Shown: positions 33,785 to 43,324 of the stretch, piece after piece
Layout: each line of letters begins with the position of its first letter
How positions within the stretch are numbered: position 1 is the first letter of the stretch
Assembly: GCF_900099915.1 (NCBI RefSeq)
Contig: NZ_FNDB01000011.1
Span: forward strand, 1 to 64,000
Direction of reading: 5' to 3'
Source of the DNA: Flavobacterium omnivorum
GTDB lineage: Bacteria; Bacteroidota; Bacteroidia; Flavobacteriales; Flavobacteriaceae
DNA length: 64,000 bases
Notes under the pieces: generated by a model
The model's input: only the letters and a program-made list of their open reading frames with translations
Told to the model about the DNA's origin: nothing
The model's database searches: none
Made by a program: the position numbers and the translations under genes

Positions 33785-34981
33785 ATGGAAAACGAGAAAA
33801 TAAATGCTAAAATCCTTAAAAATAAATACATTCCAACAGCTGAGTTTTATAGCCAAATAATTGATAGTTTACAAGATTATTCGATTTTCACTCTCGATAA
33901 TGAATTTATAATAAATAGCTGGAGTTCTGGAGCTGCAAAAATTTTCGGTTATGAATCGGATGAAATTATAGGAAAAAGTTTTGATATAATTTTCACGGAA
34001 GAAGATATAAAAAATGGTATTCCGCAAACCGAAATTCAAGCTGCGCTATTAGAGGGTAGAGCTACAGACAATAGATGGCATATTTGTAAGTCTAAAGAAG
34101 TGTTTTATGCTTACGGTTTGGTTTTTCCGCTCATCGGTGTGGACGGCGAAAGATTGGGATTTGTTAAAATTCTGCGCGATCTGACGGAACGAAAAAAATC
34201 AGAAGATGCCATCAAGAAATATGTTAAAGAACTGGAAGATTTAAATGCACACAAAGAAAATGTACTTGCAATTGTATCCCACGACTTAAGAAGTCCATTA
34301 TCTGGTATTATAGGAACGGCAGAATATTTGAAAACAAATTTTGACCGATTAGAATCCAAGAAAGCAAAAGAAATGCTTGATTTACTTCATAAAACAGCGG
34401 TAGATGAGTTAAATATGCTAGATAATTTAGTAGAATGGGCTAGAATAAAATATGCATCTGAAGTGTTTTCTCCAACAAAGATTACCCCTTTTACTTATGT
34501 ACAAAAGGTTTTTGATTCCTTACGTGAAACAGCCTCTTTGAATTCTATCACTCTTTGCAATATAATCGAAGCAGATACTAGTGTTTTTGCAGATGGAAAA
34601 ATGGTACTTTCTGTTTTTCAAAATATAATTTCTAATGCCATCAAGCATTCTTTACCTGGAGGGGAAATTACCGTTTTGGCGAAAATTGAAACAGAAAAAG
34701 TAATAATTCAGATAAAGGATTCCGGAATTGGAATGTCTAAAGAGGTTTTAGATAAACTTTTTACGCCTCAAATGAGTACACTTTCAAAAGCAAGAAAAGA
34801 TAACAAAGGTGCTGGAATAGGCTTGTTATTGGTGAAAGGATTTCTAGAAAAAAATGATGGTGAAATATGGGTTGAAAGTGTGGAGGGAATAGGATCTTCT
34901 TTTTACTTTTCTCTGCCAGCGGAGGAATCTCTATTTAAAATCGATAGTGCAGACAAAATTGAATTTGACGAAAGGGTTTAA
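33785..34981 (+). CDS. PAS-domain sensor histidine kinase
   Basis: 398-residue soluble sensor kinase. The PAS domain (about 20-135) contains IINSWSSGAAKIFGYESDE. A short coiled linker (135-158) leads to the dimerisation/phosphoacceptor domain with H166 in SHDLRSPLSGIIG. The ATPase domain follows: N box near 281-285 (QNIISNAIKHS), DSGIGMSKE, the F box LDKLFTP and the G box GAGIGLLLVKGF (343-354). No membrane segment or partner response regulator is seen nearby, so it is an orphan cytoplasmic kinase. The start is the first ATG in good frame; the upstream TTG would add 15 residues. Confidence 0.9.
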   Translation: MENEKINAKILKNKYIPTAEFYSQIIDSLQDYSIFTLDNEFIINSWSSGAAKIFGYESDEIIGKSFDIIFTEEDIKNGIPQTEIQAALLEGRATDNRWHICKSKEVFYAYGLVFPLIGVDGERLGFVKILRDLTERKKSEDAIKKYVKELEDLNAHKENVLAIVSHDLRSPLSGIIGTAEYLKTNFDRLESKKAKEMLDLLHKTAVDELNMLDNLVEWARIKYASEVFSPTKITPFTYVQKVFDSLRETASLNSITLCNIIEADTSVFADGKMVLSVFQNIISNAIKHSLPGGEITVLAKIETEKVIIQIKDSGIGMSKEVLDKLFTPQMSTLSKARKDNKGAGIGLLLVKGFLEKNDGEIWVESVEGIGSSFYFSLPAEESLFKIDSADKIEFDERV

Positions 34982-34993
34982 TAAACAAAGAGC

Positions 34994-35033
34994 AAAAAAA
35001 GAGCTTTTCAATTTATTTCAAAGCTCTTTTTTT
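34994..35033 (+). terminator. terminator of the histidine kinase gene
   Basis: AAAAAAAGAGCTTT and AAAGCTCTTTTTTT form a stem with a 12-base loop and a T run, 13 bases past the stop. Confidence 0.75.
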
Positions 35034-35042
35034 ATGGGATTT

Positions 35043-35158
35043 GCACAAGGGATAGTAGGGGAAATCCTTTTTTATCTCGTTTTTTTGACGAGATAAAAAA
35101 GATTGCAACGGATAGCCCGACCAAGCTGTAACGTTAGTGAAAGCGTGGATGTGCCCAA
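35043..35158 (-). repeat. Flavobacterium-type intergenic repeat with hairpin core, copy 2
   Basis: Read on the minus strand this has GGTCGGGCTATCCGTTGCAA then TCTTTT, a palindrome TTATCTCGTC-AAAAAAA-CGAGATAA, and AAAAGGATTTCCCC then ATCCCTTGTGC. The arms match the copy at 6988-7095 while the core hairpin differs wholly. It lies between the histidine kinase and the M28 peptidase genes. Confidence 0.65.
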
Positions 35159-35167
35159 ATATGTAGT

Positions 35168-36181
35168 CTATTTTTTATCTACAATTGGTCTTTCGCTGCG
35201 ATTTGCAAGCTCCCAGGCGATAACAAAAGCAAACTTTGCTCTTTTTGCTAGTGCATCATATTCAATTTTGTCGGGACTGTCCGTTGGTTTATGATAGTCC
35301 GCATGAACGCCATTGAAAAGAAAAACAGAAGGAACTCCGTTTTTAGCAAAATTATAGTGATCAGATCGCTCATAGAAATGGTTTGGATCTTTAGGATCGT
35401 TGTATTTGTAATCTAAATTCAATTGGGTATATTTTGCGTTTGCAATGGTACAAATGTTATCTAAATCGGATGACAATCGGTTTGCTCCAATAACATAAAC
35501 ATAATTGTTGCTGGCTGCATGTGCTTCATCGCGTCGGCCTATCATATCTATATTGATGTCGGTTATTGTGCTAGCTAGGGGAAATAATGGATTTTCAGAG
35601 TAATATCTGGAACCATGCAAGCCGTGTTCTTCGCCGGTAACATGAAGAAAAAGTATGGATCGTTTAGGACCATGCCCTGCTTTTTTAGCAATTTGGAATG
35701 CTTGCGCAATTTCAAGTAAAGCAACAGTTCCTGATCCATCATCATCAGCACCATTATAAATTTCTCCATTTTTTGCTCCCACGTGATCGTAGTGCGCTGA
35801 AATTACAAGCACTTCATTCGGTTTTTCAGATCCTTCAATGTAGGCCCAAACATTTTCTGAATCGGGTAAATTTTCGTTGCGTTTTGCATTTAGAAAAGCA
35901 GCAGGGATTTTTTGGTAAAAGTCTGAAGCGCCAGTTGGGAAGCTGATGTCGTTTTTCTTGTATTGATCGATGAGGTACACACCTGCTTTTTTCTGTCCTG
36001 CAGATCCAGTTTCACGGCCTTCCATTTCATCGGAAGCCACGATATAAAGATGTGTTTTTAATTCTTCAGCAGTAATTGTATTCATGTATTTTGTTGGTTC
36101 CACCTGAGCGAAACTACTTTTTTGAGAGGCACAGCTTAAGGTTAAGATAACGGACAGACTTAATAAAGAGATTTTTTTCAT
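35168..36181 (-). CDS. M28-family zinc aminopeptidase, lipoprotein
   Basis: 337 residues. The lipoprotein signal ends at LTLSC (about residue 18), then a spacer and the M28 catalytic domain. Zinc ligands and catalytic acids lie in SAHYDHVGA, YNGADDDGSGTVALLE, HVTGEEHGLHGSRYY, NIDMIGRRD and the final YHKPTDSPDKIEY. It is expected to trim peptides outside the cytoplasm. The start is the ATG at 36179-36181. An earlier in-frame start would overlap the upstream gene. It sits 4 bases past the DUF3667 gene's stop. Confidence 0.88.
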   Translation of the reverse strand: MKKISLLSLSVILTLSCASQKSSFAQVEPTKYMNTITAEELKTHLYIVASDEMEGRETGSAGQKKAGVYLIDQYKKNDISFPTGASDFYQKIPAAFLNAKRNENLPDSENVWAYIEGSEKPNEVLVISAHYDHVGAKNGEIYNGADDDGSGTVALLEIAQAFQIAKKAGHGPKRSILFLHVTGEEHGLHGSRYYSENPLFPLASTITDINIDMIGRRDEAHAASNNYVYVIGANRLSSDLDNICTIANAKYTQLNLDYKYNDPKDPNHFYERSDHYNFAKNGVPSVFLFNGVHADYHKPTDSPDKIEYDALAKRAKFAFVIAWELANRSERPIVDKK

Positions 36182-36185
36182 TTTT

Positions 36186-37253
36186 TTAATGTAAATTGAT
36201 AAAGGTGTAAAGAGCAAAAATTGATAATATAATTAGGACCAGAATAAAGTTTATAAAAAATAACAAGCTACTTTTTATAAAAGATATCATGCGGGTTTCA
36301 CCATAAAAACGATGATGTGCGGGATAAAAATAATAAATCATCCATCCAATTCCGATAAAATTAACCACAATCTGTATAAAAGTTATAAAACTGGATTCTG
36401 TAAATGGTGACAACGCTTTGTTAATGAGGAACAAAAGCAGAAAAATCAATAATAAAAAGGAGAAATAATGTAATGTGAAAATTCCATGATCAAAATAATA
36501 CCAACGTTTTTTATTATGGAATAGCCAAAGGAAAAAAGCAAAAAGAGGCATGAATACAAACAGCACTTTGGGTAAATTGTGGGTAAAGGAGCTTATAAAC
36601 TTTTCAATGATTTCGCTTTGTGTGTTGTTGTCTTTAACGATTTGGAATTTTTTAATCATCCAATAACTAAAATCGGACAGCTTTTTTGATTCTGGAGCAT
36701 TTTTTTGGATACAGTCCAATTGTTCCAAGGAGTCGTCTCCAAAATCTTGAAATGTTTGGACAGAGTCCAATTGTTCCGCGGAGTTGAATCCAAAATCTTG
36801 AACTCCGTCTTCTTCCTCAATTGAATCAGTTTGGTTCTTTTTTACCGAATCATTTTTGGTTATAATATTCTGAAACGATTTGTTTTTGGTGGTAATGGTG
36901 GATTTCTTTTCGATGGTTTTTTCTGAAGAATTGATTTTGCCGGGGAAAATGGCAATCAAAAGAAAAGTGATAAAACTTATAAAAATATAAAGTCGAACTG
37001 GCGCTAAATAGGAGAGTCGCTTTCCGGAAAGGTATTCTTTAGTTAATGCAGCAGGTTTGAATAAAAGATTTTTTATAGTGCGCCAAAAAGCATTTTCATA
37101 ATGTGTTAAATCCTCAAAAAAATGTATAAAGAGGTGGTGAAACGTCTTTCTGGTATCGGTATTTTCTTCTCCACAATTAGGACAGAATTTATTTTCTACC
37201 ACATATCTGCAATTAAGGCAGGTTTTGTCGTTTCGGATTTTACTTTTAGACAT
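36186..37253 (-). CDS. DUF3667 membrane protein with N-terminal zinc ribbon
   Basis: 355 residues. A zinc ribbon CLNCRYVVENKFCPNCGEEN (17-36) precedes the conserved DUF3667 segment (FEDLTHYENAFWRTIKNLLF then KEYLSGKRLSYLAPVRLYIF). One hydrophobic helix near 90-105, a long charged acidic linker (about 110-200), then four more helices follow. No function is known for this Bacteroidota family. It lies directly upstream of the M28 peptidase gene and the two are likely co-transcribed. Confidence 0.8.
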   Translation of the reverse strand: MSKSKIRNDKTCLNCRYVVENKFCPNCGEENTDTRKTFHHLFIHFFEDLTHYENAFWRTIKNLLFKPAALTKEYLSGKRLSYLAPVRLYIFISFITFLLIAIFPGKINSSEKTIEKKSTITTKNKSFQNIITKNDSVKKNQTDSIEEEDGVQDFGFNSAEQLDSVQTFQDFGDDSLEQLDCIQKNAPESKKLSDFSYWMIKKFQIVKDNNTQSEIIEKFISSFTHNLPKVLFVFMPLFAFFLWLFHNKKRWYYFDHGIFTLHYFSFLLLIFLLLFLINKALSPFTESSFITFIQIVVNFIGIGWMIYYFYPAHHRFYGETRMISFIKSSLLFFINFILVLIILSIFALYTFINLH

Positions 37254-37355
37254 AAAAAAAACAGTATAAATTATAGAATTCTTGCTACATTTTAATATAT
37301 AAAACTAACAAAAAAACCGAACTTATACTGCTTTTGAAAAATTATATTGGAAAAA

Positions 37356-38126
37356 TTATTTCAAAACTTCTTTTAAGAAGGAATTCATACGTTCCCAAGA
37401 TCGTTTAGCGGCTTGTTCATTATAGGCAGCTCCTTTAGAATTATCGTTTCCTGCTTCTGGATCTGTGAAGGCATGAACAGAATTAGCATAATAAATCATT
37501 TCCCAATCTGCTTTTGTATCACGCATTTCTTGTTGAAAAGCAGCTACTTCTGTAGCTGGAACGTAGGTGTCATCGGCACCATGTAAAACTAAAACCTTTG
37601 CAGTTATTGGATTGTTAATGCGGGAAGCATCACGTCCTAAACCGCCATGAAAAGAAACTACTCCTTGGATTTTTATTCCAGCTCTCGCTGCTTCAAGCAC
37701 GCCTGTTCCTCCAAAGCAATATCCTATTACAACAATGTTATTAGGATTAGCTCCTGCTTTTACTAATTGGTCTAAAGCGAGTTGAATGCGTCTTTGATAA
37801 TCAGCGACATTGTTTTTGTAAAAACCTGCTTGTTTTCCTGCTTCTTGTGTAGTTGTTGGATAATTTCCTTCACCATAAATATCAGCGACAAAGGCATAAT
37901 ATCCCATTTTAGAAAGCTTTGCTGCGGATTCTTTTGCATGAGTATCAATCCCTTTCCAAGCGGGAAGAATTAGAATACCTGGTTTGGTTTTGTTTCCTTT
38001 CTTTGGAGCAACTGACAATCCATTTAATTTTTGATTTCCATCCGTATATTTTACTGCTTTAAGCTGGGCAAACGCACCATTGGAGAACAATAATAATCCT
38101 AAAAAGATAAAAAGAGTATTTTTCAT
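37356..38126 (-). CDS. dienelactone hydrolase family protein, secreted
   Basis: 256 residues. The signal peptide is MKNTLFIFLGLLLFSNGAFA. The alpha/beta-hydrolase has a cysteine nucleophile in VIGYCFGGTGVLEAA, an aspartate in HGADDTYVP and a histidine in SVHAFTDPEAG, the dienelactone hydrolase triad. With a signal peptide it is likely periplasmic, so its real substrate may be another ester rather than dienelactone. The start was moved to the ATG at 38124-38126, because the longer frame would overlap the penicillin acylase gene and lack a signal. Confidence 0.85.
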   Translation of the reverse strand: MKNTLFIFLGLLLFSNGAFAQLKAVKYTDGNQKLNGLSVAPKKGNKTKPGILILPAWKGIDTHAKESAAKLSKMGYYAFVADIYGEGNYPTTTQEAGKQAGFYKNNVADYQRRIQLALDQLVKAGANPNNIVVIGYCFGGTGVLEAARAGIKIQGVVSFHGGLGRDASRINNPITAKVLVLHGADDTYVPATEVAAFQQEMRDTKADWEMIYYANSVHAFTDPEAGNDNSKGAAYNEQAAKRSWERMNSFLKEVLK

Positions 38127-38238
38127 AATTGTTATTTTTATAGATACAAATTTCTTAATTAAGCAGTTATGAAAGTAAGACTTTAATTTTTTTATCTTAT
38201 AACTGTATTTTGAATTCTTATAGTGAAGAACAAAATGT

Positions 38239-40437
38239 TTATTCGCCAGGATGATAGCTTCGCTCGGCATTTTTTTGTACCTCTTCCTTATAAAACAATA
38301 CTTCTTTGAATTGTCCTTTTCGATACCGATCTGCTTGGTCGTAAAAATGTTTTGATTTTAGATCACCGCTATTTCCGCCTGCTAGTAATGATTTGGCTTT
38401 TATTTTTGGTCCAAATTCTACCGCACATACAAAACTATTCCCGTTAAATCCATAGCGTTTTTTGGTGTCTTGGTAGGAGCTTTTATAAGCAGGTAAGCTC
38501 CCCCAAATTGCTGGGCCATAAGCAATGGGCAGGCTTTCTAAAGCATCATTATAAATCAGATTAATTTCTCCTGAACTTCTTTGGAACCGATTCATTTCTC
38601 CCCAAGGAATCTGCCAAGTTCCAAATTTTATTTTCAATTCGTCGACAACCATTTTTAGTTGAGGAATCAATTGTTCAGGAAGTGCATTTTTTGCAAAAGT
38701 ACGGGTGTTTTCTACTTGGTCCATTTCACCTTCGTTAATGTATACTTTTTGAACAATCTTATCCAATTTATAACCCCATTCGATGGCTAATGTGGTTGCA
38801 ACAGAATTTTCTTTGGCATAATAATCCCAATTTTGTAACTGGCTGATCGGTTCAATTAATTCATTATATAGTGCATCTTCTGTACTAATATTTTTTTTAA
38901 AACTGGAGATTAACGAGGGGATTAGAACTTCGAACGCCGTTAGTTTAGTATCGTATCCGTCAGCAATTACTTTATCTAATGTATACTTAGTTCCTTTGCT
39001 TAATAATCGCACCGCATTTAATCCTCTAAAGCTTTCTCCGTCAGGCGCCATATAAGGAAGGTAATTTTCTTTTTTTGGACTATTGTCTCCAGCTACGGTG
39101 TAAGGGGTAGAGTTGCAGTTTTGTAACCAGCCGTTTATAGGATTATAAGAATGAACGGTTTCTGAAACGTCATGCAGTCCCTTCCATTGTGTTGCTGTTG
39201 TAGTGCCGTCCATCACTTTTGACCAGTTTAAATTTTTATCGCGAATGGGAATAAAATTGCCATGCCAGTAGGCAATGTTTCCCTCTTTGTCAGCATAAAC
39301 GGTGTTGTTAGATGTATTGGCTTTTAAATCCATTGCCTTTTTATAGTCTTCAAAACTTTTTGCTTTGGTACGCACCCAACTTTGTTCTAGACTTTTCATG
39401 GAGCGGTTATTTGATTTTAAGCTAATCCATTTCCCATCTCTTTTGGACATAATTGGACCGTTATTGGTAGCATAAGTTTTGAATGTTTTTGGAATTAGTT
39501 TTCCGTTTTCTAGATATTTGATAGTGATCCATTTTTCGATTATGGGTAACAATTTTTTATCGTATTCGTAAAACAGTTTGTTGTTTTTAGTTGTAATCTT
39601 TTCTGCGTACATATCGGCTACATCTACATTTGATGAGGTGTGCATCCAGCCACAACTTTCATTAAATCCTTGGTAAATAAAGAATTGTCCCCAAGTTACA
39701 GCCCCATAAGCGTTTAATCCTTCTTCGCTGCTCATCTGGATTTCTGGTCTGAAATAAAAAGTAGTATGCGGATTAATGTATAAAATGGCATTTCCCGAAG
39801 CTGTTTTTGAAGGCGCTATTGCAAATCCGTTTGAGCCAGTTTGTACGTCTTTTTCACGTTCGATATAAGCGACTTTATCTGTATTTCCAGAATAAAATGC
39901 TTTTAATTCTCCAGTGGTTAGATCAGCGGTACTAATGGCACCAATGCTGCCGTCAGTCCAAAGTAATGGAAACCAAGGTTCGAAATGAGTCAATAAAGCG
40001 GGCTTTACTTCAGGATGATTATAGAGGTAAAAGTTAATGCCATCAGCATAACTGTCTAATAGTTTTTTAAGCCATGGAGCGGCTTTTATATAATCGGCTT
40101 TGGCTGCTTCGGTATCGATTAAAAGTTTAATTTCTAAATCATTGTACAAAACAGCTTGTCCTTTAATTTCGGAAAGGCGTCCTAATTTTTCGATGTAATT
40201 CATTTCGACACGTTTGAAATCATCTTCACATTGTGCATATAACATACCAAATACAGCATCAGCATCAGTTTTACCATATACATGAGCAATTCCCCAATTA
40301 TCTCTAATAATGGTCACTTGTTGAGACCGATTTTTAAGTCGCGCTACTTCTTTAGTTGTTGCGTTTTGTGAAAATATTGGAAAACTAAAACAAAAAACTA
40401 AAACAAACAGCGGTAAATGATTCTTGAAATATTTCAT
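38239..40437 (-). CDS. penicillin acylase family protein
   Basis: Ntn-hydrolase of 732 residues, made as a precursor and cut by itself. A signal peptide (1-23, ending FPIFSQ) is followed by the small alpha chain, then the cleavage site before S202 in QTGSNGFAIAPSKTAS. S202 becomes the N-terminal nucleophile of the large beta chain. Members act on penicillins, acyl-homoserine lactones or other N-acyl compounds in the periplasm. The true substrate here is unknown. Its start is 1 base past the cyanophycinase stop codon, so the two are translationally coupled and may process related amide substrates. Confidence 0.88.
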   Translation of the reverse strand: MKYFKNHLPLFVLVFCFSFPIFSQNATTKEVARLKNRSQQVTIIRDNWGIAHVYGKTDADAVFGMLYAQCEDDFKRVEMNYIEKLGRLSEIKGQAVLYNDLEIKLLIDTEAAKADYIKAAPWLKKLLDSYADGINFYLYNHPEVKPALLTHFEPWFPLLWTDGSIGAISTADLTTGELKAFYSGNTDKVAYIEREKDVQTGSNGFAIAPSKTASGNAILYINPHTTFYFRPEIQMSSEEGLNAYGAVTWGQFFIYQGFNESCGWMHTSSNVDVADMYAEKITTKNNKLFYEYDKKLLPIIEKWITIKYLENGKLIPKTFKTYATNNGPIMSKRDGKWISLKSNNRSMKSLEQSWVRTKAKSFEDYKKAMDLKANTSNNTVYADKEGNIAYWHGNFIPIRDKNLNWSKVMDGTTTATQWKGLHDVSETVHSYNPINGWLQNCNSTPYTVAGDNSPKKENYLPYMAPDGESFRGLNAVRLLSKGTKYTLDKVIADGYDTKLTAFEVLIPSLISSFKKNISTEDALYNELIEPISQLQNWDYYAKENSVATTLAIEWGYKLDKIVQKVYINEGEMDQVENTRTFAKNALPEQLIPQLKMVVDELKIKFGTWQIPWGEMNRFQRSSGEINLIYNDALESLPIAYGPAIWGSLPAYKSSYQDTKKRYGFNGNSFVCAVEFGPKIKAKSLLAGGNSGDLKSKHFYDQADRYRKGQFKEVLFYKEEVQKNAERSYHPGE

Positions 40438-40438
40438 T

Positions 40439-41302
40439 TTATTGGATTTTAAATTTTTGACCTTGATTATAAACAGCCATTTCTAGGCTTTTGATACTGA
40501 CCAAATTGGACTTTTTGGACTTTGTTATTCCTTTTGGTTTTTTGACCACAATTACTTCGCTTTCACCAGCAATTTCGATTTCTTTATTACGTACAATTAA
40601 CGCAGTGCTTTCATCAATACCAATTCCTATGTGATCTGGGAATTCAACTAAAGCAGAAAGTAAGCGATTGTACCGGCTCCTTTTTATGAAATGCTGGTCG
40701 ATAATTACATTTTTGATCAGACCTAAACCTAAGGAAGTTTCTAGATTATCGTATCTGATGTTATCAAAAGTTGCGGAGTATTTAGTTTCTAATTTTTGGT
40801 TGCCTGTAATCATGTGCTCGCACATAACCGCAGCTCCAGCGCTGGTTCCCGCTATTGTACTTCCATTTTCATAAGCTCGGTGAATGGCGGTATATGTTGG
40901 CGTATTTTTGATTACATCCATAAAACGAGTTTGATCTCCTCCACTAATGAAAATTAGTTTTGCGTTTTGCAAAGAATCATTGAGTGCTTTATTAGTCGTA
41001 GATGTGGTATCAAAATTCAGCATAATAATTGGATTTGAGGTCAGTTTTTGGAATTGTTCCTTAAAATAAATGTAGGCACTATCCGGTTCTTCGCTTGACA
41101 TGGGCAAAACAACCACATAATCTTTTTTCTTCAACTCAGAAATACTGATTAATTGCGTCATATGCGCATCTGATCGATGTCCGCCTCCAATGATGAATAG
41201 TTTCCCTTTTGTATTTTGAGCCTGAATTGTGAAGCAACACAAAAAAGCAAAAAAGCTACTTCGAACTTTAAGCGCGAGAACAGAATGTAAATGTTTTTTC
41301 AT
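40439..41302 (-). CDS. cyanophycinase
   Basis: 287-residue serine peptidase of family S51 that cleaves cyanophycin (a polyaspartate with arginine side chains) to beta-Asp-Arg dipeptides. A signal peptide (about 1-28, AFLCCFTIQAQ) suggests an exported enzyme. IIGGGHRSD, ISGGDQTRF and the nucleophile S154 in AGTSAGAAVMC are the family marks. Arginase and ornithine aminotransferase lie just beyond the neighbouring Lrp gene, which would use the arginine freed. A broader peptidase role is possible. Confidence 0.85.
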   Translation of the reverse strand: MKKHLHSVLALKVRSSFFAFLCCFTIQAQNTKGKLFIIGGGHRSDAHMTQLISISELKKKDYVVVLPMSSEEPDSAYIYFKEQFQKLTSNPIIMLNFDTTSTTNKALNDSLQNAKLIFISGGDQTRFMDVIKNTPTYTAIHRAYENGSTIAGTSAGAAVMCEHMITGNQKLETKYSATFDNIRYDNLETSLGLGLIKNVIIDQHFIKRSRYNRLLSALVEFPDHIGIGIDESTALIVRNKEIEIAGESEVIVVKKPKGITKSKKSNLVSIKSLEMAVYNQGQKFKIQ

Positions 41303-41344
41303 CTGTATTTTATTGGTTTAGTCGAAAGTTAAATAGATTCTTAG

Positions 41345-41797
41345 CTATAACGATACATTTCTTTTAAATGCGCAACCCAATTCAATTATAGAATCGGTTT
41401 TGGCAATGCCAGGAATAGTGTCTATTTTTTCATAAAGGACACTGCGCATGTGCTCGTGATCTTTAGCGATGATTTTCACATAAAGCGTAAAAGAGCCAGT
41501 AATATAATAACATTCTGTTATTTCTGGAATCTTTTTCAATTCCTCAATAATTCGATTTGAATCTTGATCCTTATTTAACGTGATTCCAGTAAACGAACCC
41601 CAATCATAGCCCACTTTTTTTTCATTTATTACTGGTTTTATACCAGTAATAATTCCTTGTTCTGTTAATCGATTGATGCGTTGGTGCACCATGGTGTTTG
41701 ATATTTTTAAATGAGTCGCAATGGCTGAATAGGCCATTCTTCCATCTTTTTCTAGTTCTTTGATGATTTTGATATCGAATTCGTCTAATATATCCAT
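41345..41797 (-). CDS. Lrp/AsnC-family transcriptional regulator
   Basis: 150 residues: an N-terminal helix-turn-helix (about 1-55, MAYSAIATHLKISNTMVHQR) and a C-terminal RAM domain for effector binding and oligomers (about 65-140, GITLNKDQ ... ECYYITGSFTLYVKI). Lrp relatives sense amino acids. The gene is divergent from ornithine aminotransferase and arginase, the standard layout for a regulator of arginine or ornithine catabolism, as with BkdR or PutR-like proteins. The link to those genes is inferred from position. Confidence 0.88.
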   Translation of the reverse strand: MDILDEFDIKIIKELEKDGRMAYSAIATHLKISNTMVHQRINRLTEQGIITGIKPVINEKKVGYDWGSFTGITLNKDQDSNRIIEELKKIPEITECYYITGSFTLYVKIIAKDHEHMRSVLYEKIDTIPGIAKTDSIIELGCAFKRNVSL

Positions 41798-41972
41798 GTT
41801 ATTGTTACTATTAATGATGAAGGTTTTGTAGAGGTATAAATGTACTTATTTTTATTTATTTCGAAAATAGTTGTAAATCGAATTGCTTATTTAAAATAAT
41901 GACTTATTTTAATGTAAATTAAAGAAATATTTTCAAATAACATCTTTTTAAAAGTCAAAACATTTATTTTTA

Positions 41973-42002
41973 TTGCTAAATTAAAAAAAAGTAGTAGTTT
42001 TG
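41973..42002 (+). promoter_or_regulatory. promoter of the arginine catabolic operon
   Basis: TTG (41973-41975), 19 bases, then TAGTTTTG (41995-42002) fits TTG-N19-TAnnTTTG, 28 bases before the ATG at 42031. The 200 AT-rich bases between it and the Lrp gene are the place to expect Lrp sites. Confidence 0.6.
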
Positions 42003-42030
42003 TGCATTACTATCTTAAAATAAAAACATC

Positions 42031-43314
42031 ATGACACATACAGAACAAAACCTTTCTTCAAAATCGGAATCGTTGATAGCAAAAGAGAATCAATATGGAG
42101 CTCATAATTACCATCCTTTACCAGTAGTTTTAGAACGAGGTGAAGGAGTTCATGTCTGGGATGTGGACGGGAAAAAATATTATGATTTTTTATCGGCATA
42201 CTCTGCTGTAAATCAAGGGCATTGTCATCCTAAAATTGTAGGTGCTATGGTAAAACAAGCACAAACACTAACTTTGACTTCCCGTGCTTTTCATAACGAT
42301 CAATTAGGACCCTTTGAAGAATATGTAACTAAGTACTTTAATTTTGATAAAGTATTGCCCATGAACACTGGTGCAGAAGCAGTGGAAACGGCATTAAAAT
42401 TATGCAGAAAATGGGCGTATGAGGTAAAAGGAATTCCTGAAAATCAAGCGCAAATCATTGTATGTGAAAATAATTTTCATGGAAGGACAACAACCATTAT
42501 TTCCTTTTCAAATGATGAAAGTGCCCGTAAAAACTTTGGTCCTTTTACTGCTGGATTTATCAAAATACCTTATGATGATGTTGAGGCTTTAGAGAACGTA
42601 CTGCAATCTTCCAAAAATATTGCGGGGTTTTTAGTAGAGCCTATTCAAGGAGAAGCGGGTGTTTATGTTCCTACTGAAGGATACTTAGCTAAAGCAAAAG
42701 CGCTTTGTGAGCAACATAACGTTTTATTTATTGCAGATGAAGTACAAACCGGAATTGCTCGTACTGGAAGGTTATTAGCAACTTGTGGGAATTGTGATTG
42801 TAAAAATGGTTGTGAAGCAAGACCAGAGGTAAAACCAGATATTCTTATTTTAGGAAAAGCAATTTCAGGTGGTGTGTATCCGGTTTCAGCAGTTTTAGCT
42901 AATAATCACATCATGAATGTAATTAAACCAGGGCAACACGGTTCCACCTTTGGAGGAAATCCAGTTGCTGCCGCTGTCGCTATTGCTGCGCTTGAAGTAG
43001 TGAAAGAGGAGAATCTGGCGCAAAATGCTGCTCATTTAGGAGAAGTTTTAAGAACTGGGCTTAAAGAGATTGCTTCAAGGAATCCTATAATCACCTTGGT
43101 TCGTGGCAAAGGATTATTAAATGCTATTGTGATTAATAGTGGTGAGGAATCTGATTTAGCTTGGGATATTTGTATTAAATTTAGAGATTATGGTCTATTG
43201 GCTAAACCAACTCACGGAAATAAAATTCGATTTGCCCCACCGTTAGTCATTACTGAATCGCAGATACAGGAATGTTTGGCTATTATCGAAAAAGCCTTAA
43301 ACGATTTTAGATAA
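42031..43314 (+). CDS. rocD: ornithine aminotransferase
   Basis: PLP enzyme that converts ornithine and 2-oxoglutarate to glutamate-5-semialdehyde and glutamate. The 427-residue protein shows [58 protein letters not shown] and the PLP lysine K276 in [17 protein letters not shown] cysteine-rich insert lies just before it ([19 protein letters not shown], about 252-270), which most ornithine aminotransferases lack. I recall similar inserts in other Flavobacteriia. The arginase gene follows by 10 bases. Confidence 0.93.
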   Translation: MTHTEQNLSSKSESLIAKENQYGAHNYHPLPVVLERGEGVHVWDVDGKKYYDFLSAYSAVNQGHCHPKIVGAMVKQAQTLTLTSRAFHNDQLGPFEEYVTKYFNFDKVLPMNTGAEAVETALKLCRKWAYEVKGIPENQAQIIVCENNFHGRTTTIISFSNDESARKNFGPFTAGFIKIPYDDVEALENVLQSSKNIAGFLVEPIQGEAGVYVPTEGYLAKAKALCEQHNVLFIADEVQTGIARTGRLLATCGNCDCKNGCEARPEVKPDILILGKAISGGVYPVSAVLANNHIMNVIKPGQHGSTFGGNPVAAAVAIAALEVVKEENLAQNAAHLGEVLRTGLKEIASRNPIITLVRGKGLLNAIVINSGEESDLAWDICIKFRDYGLLAKPTHGNKIRFAPPLVITESQIQECLAIIEKALNDFR

Positions 43315-43324
43315 TTTATAAATC

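Noticed and set aside
38127..38270. Longer N-terminus for the dienelactone hydrolase
   Set aside because: It would overlap the end of the penicillin acylase gene, and the signal peptide begins at the later ATG.
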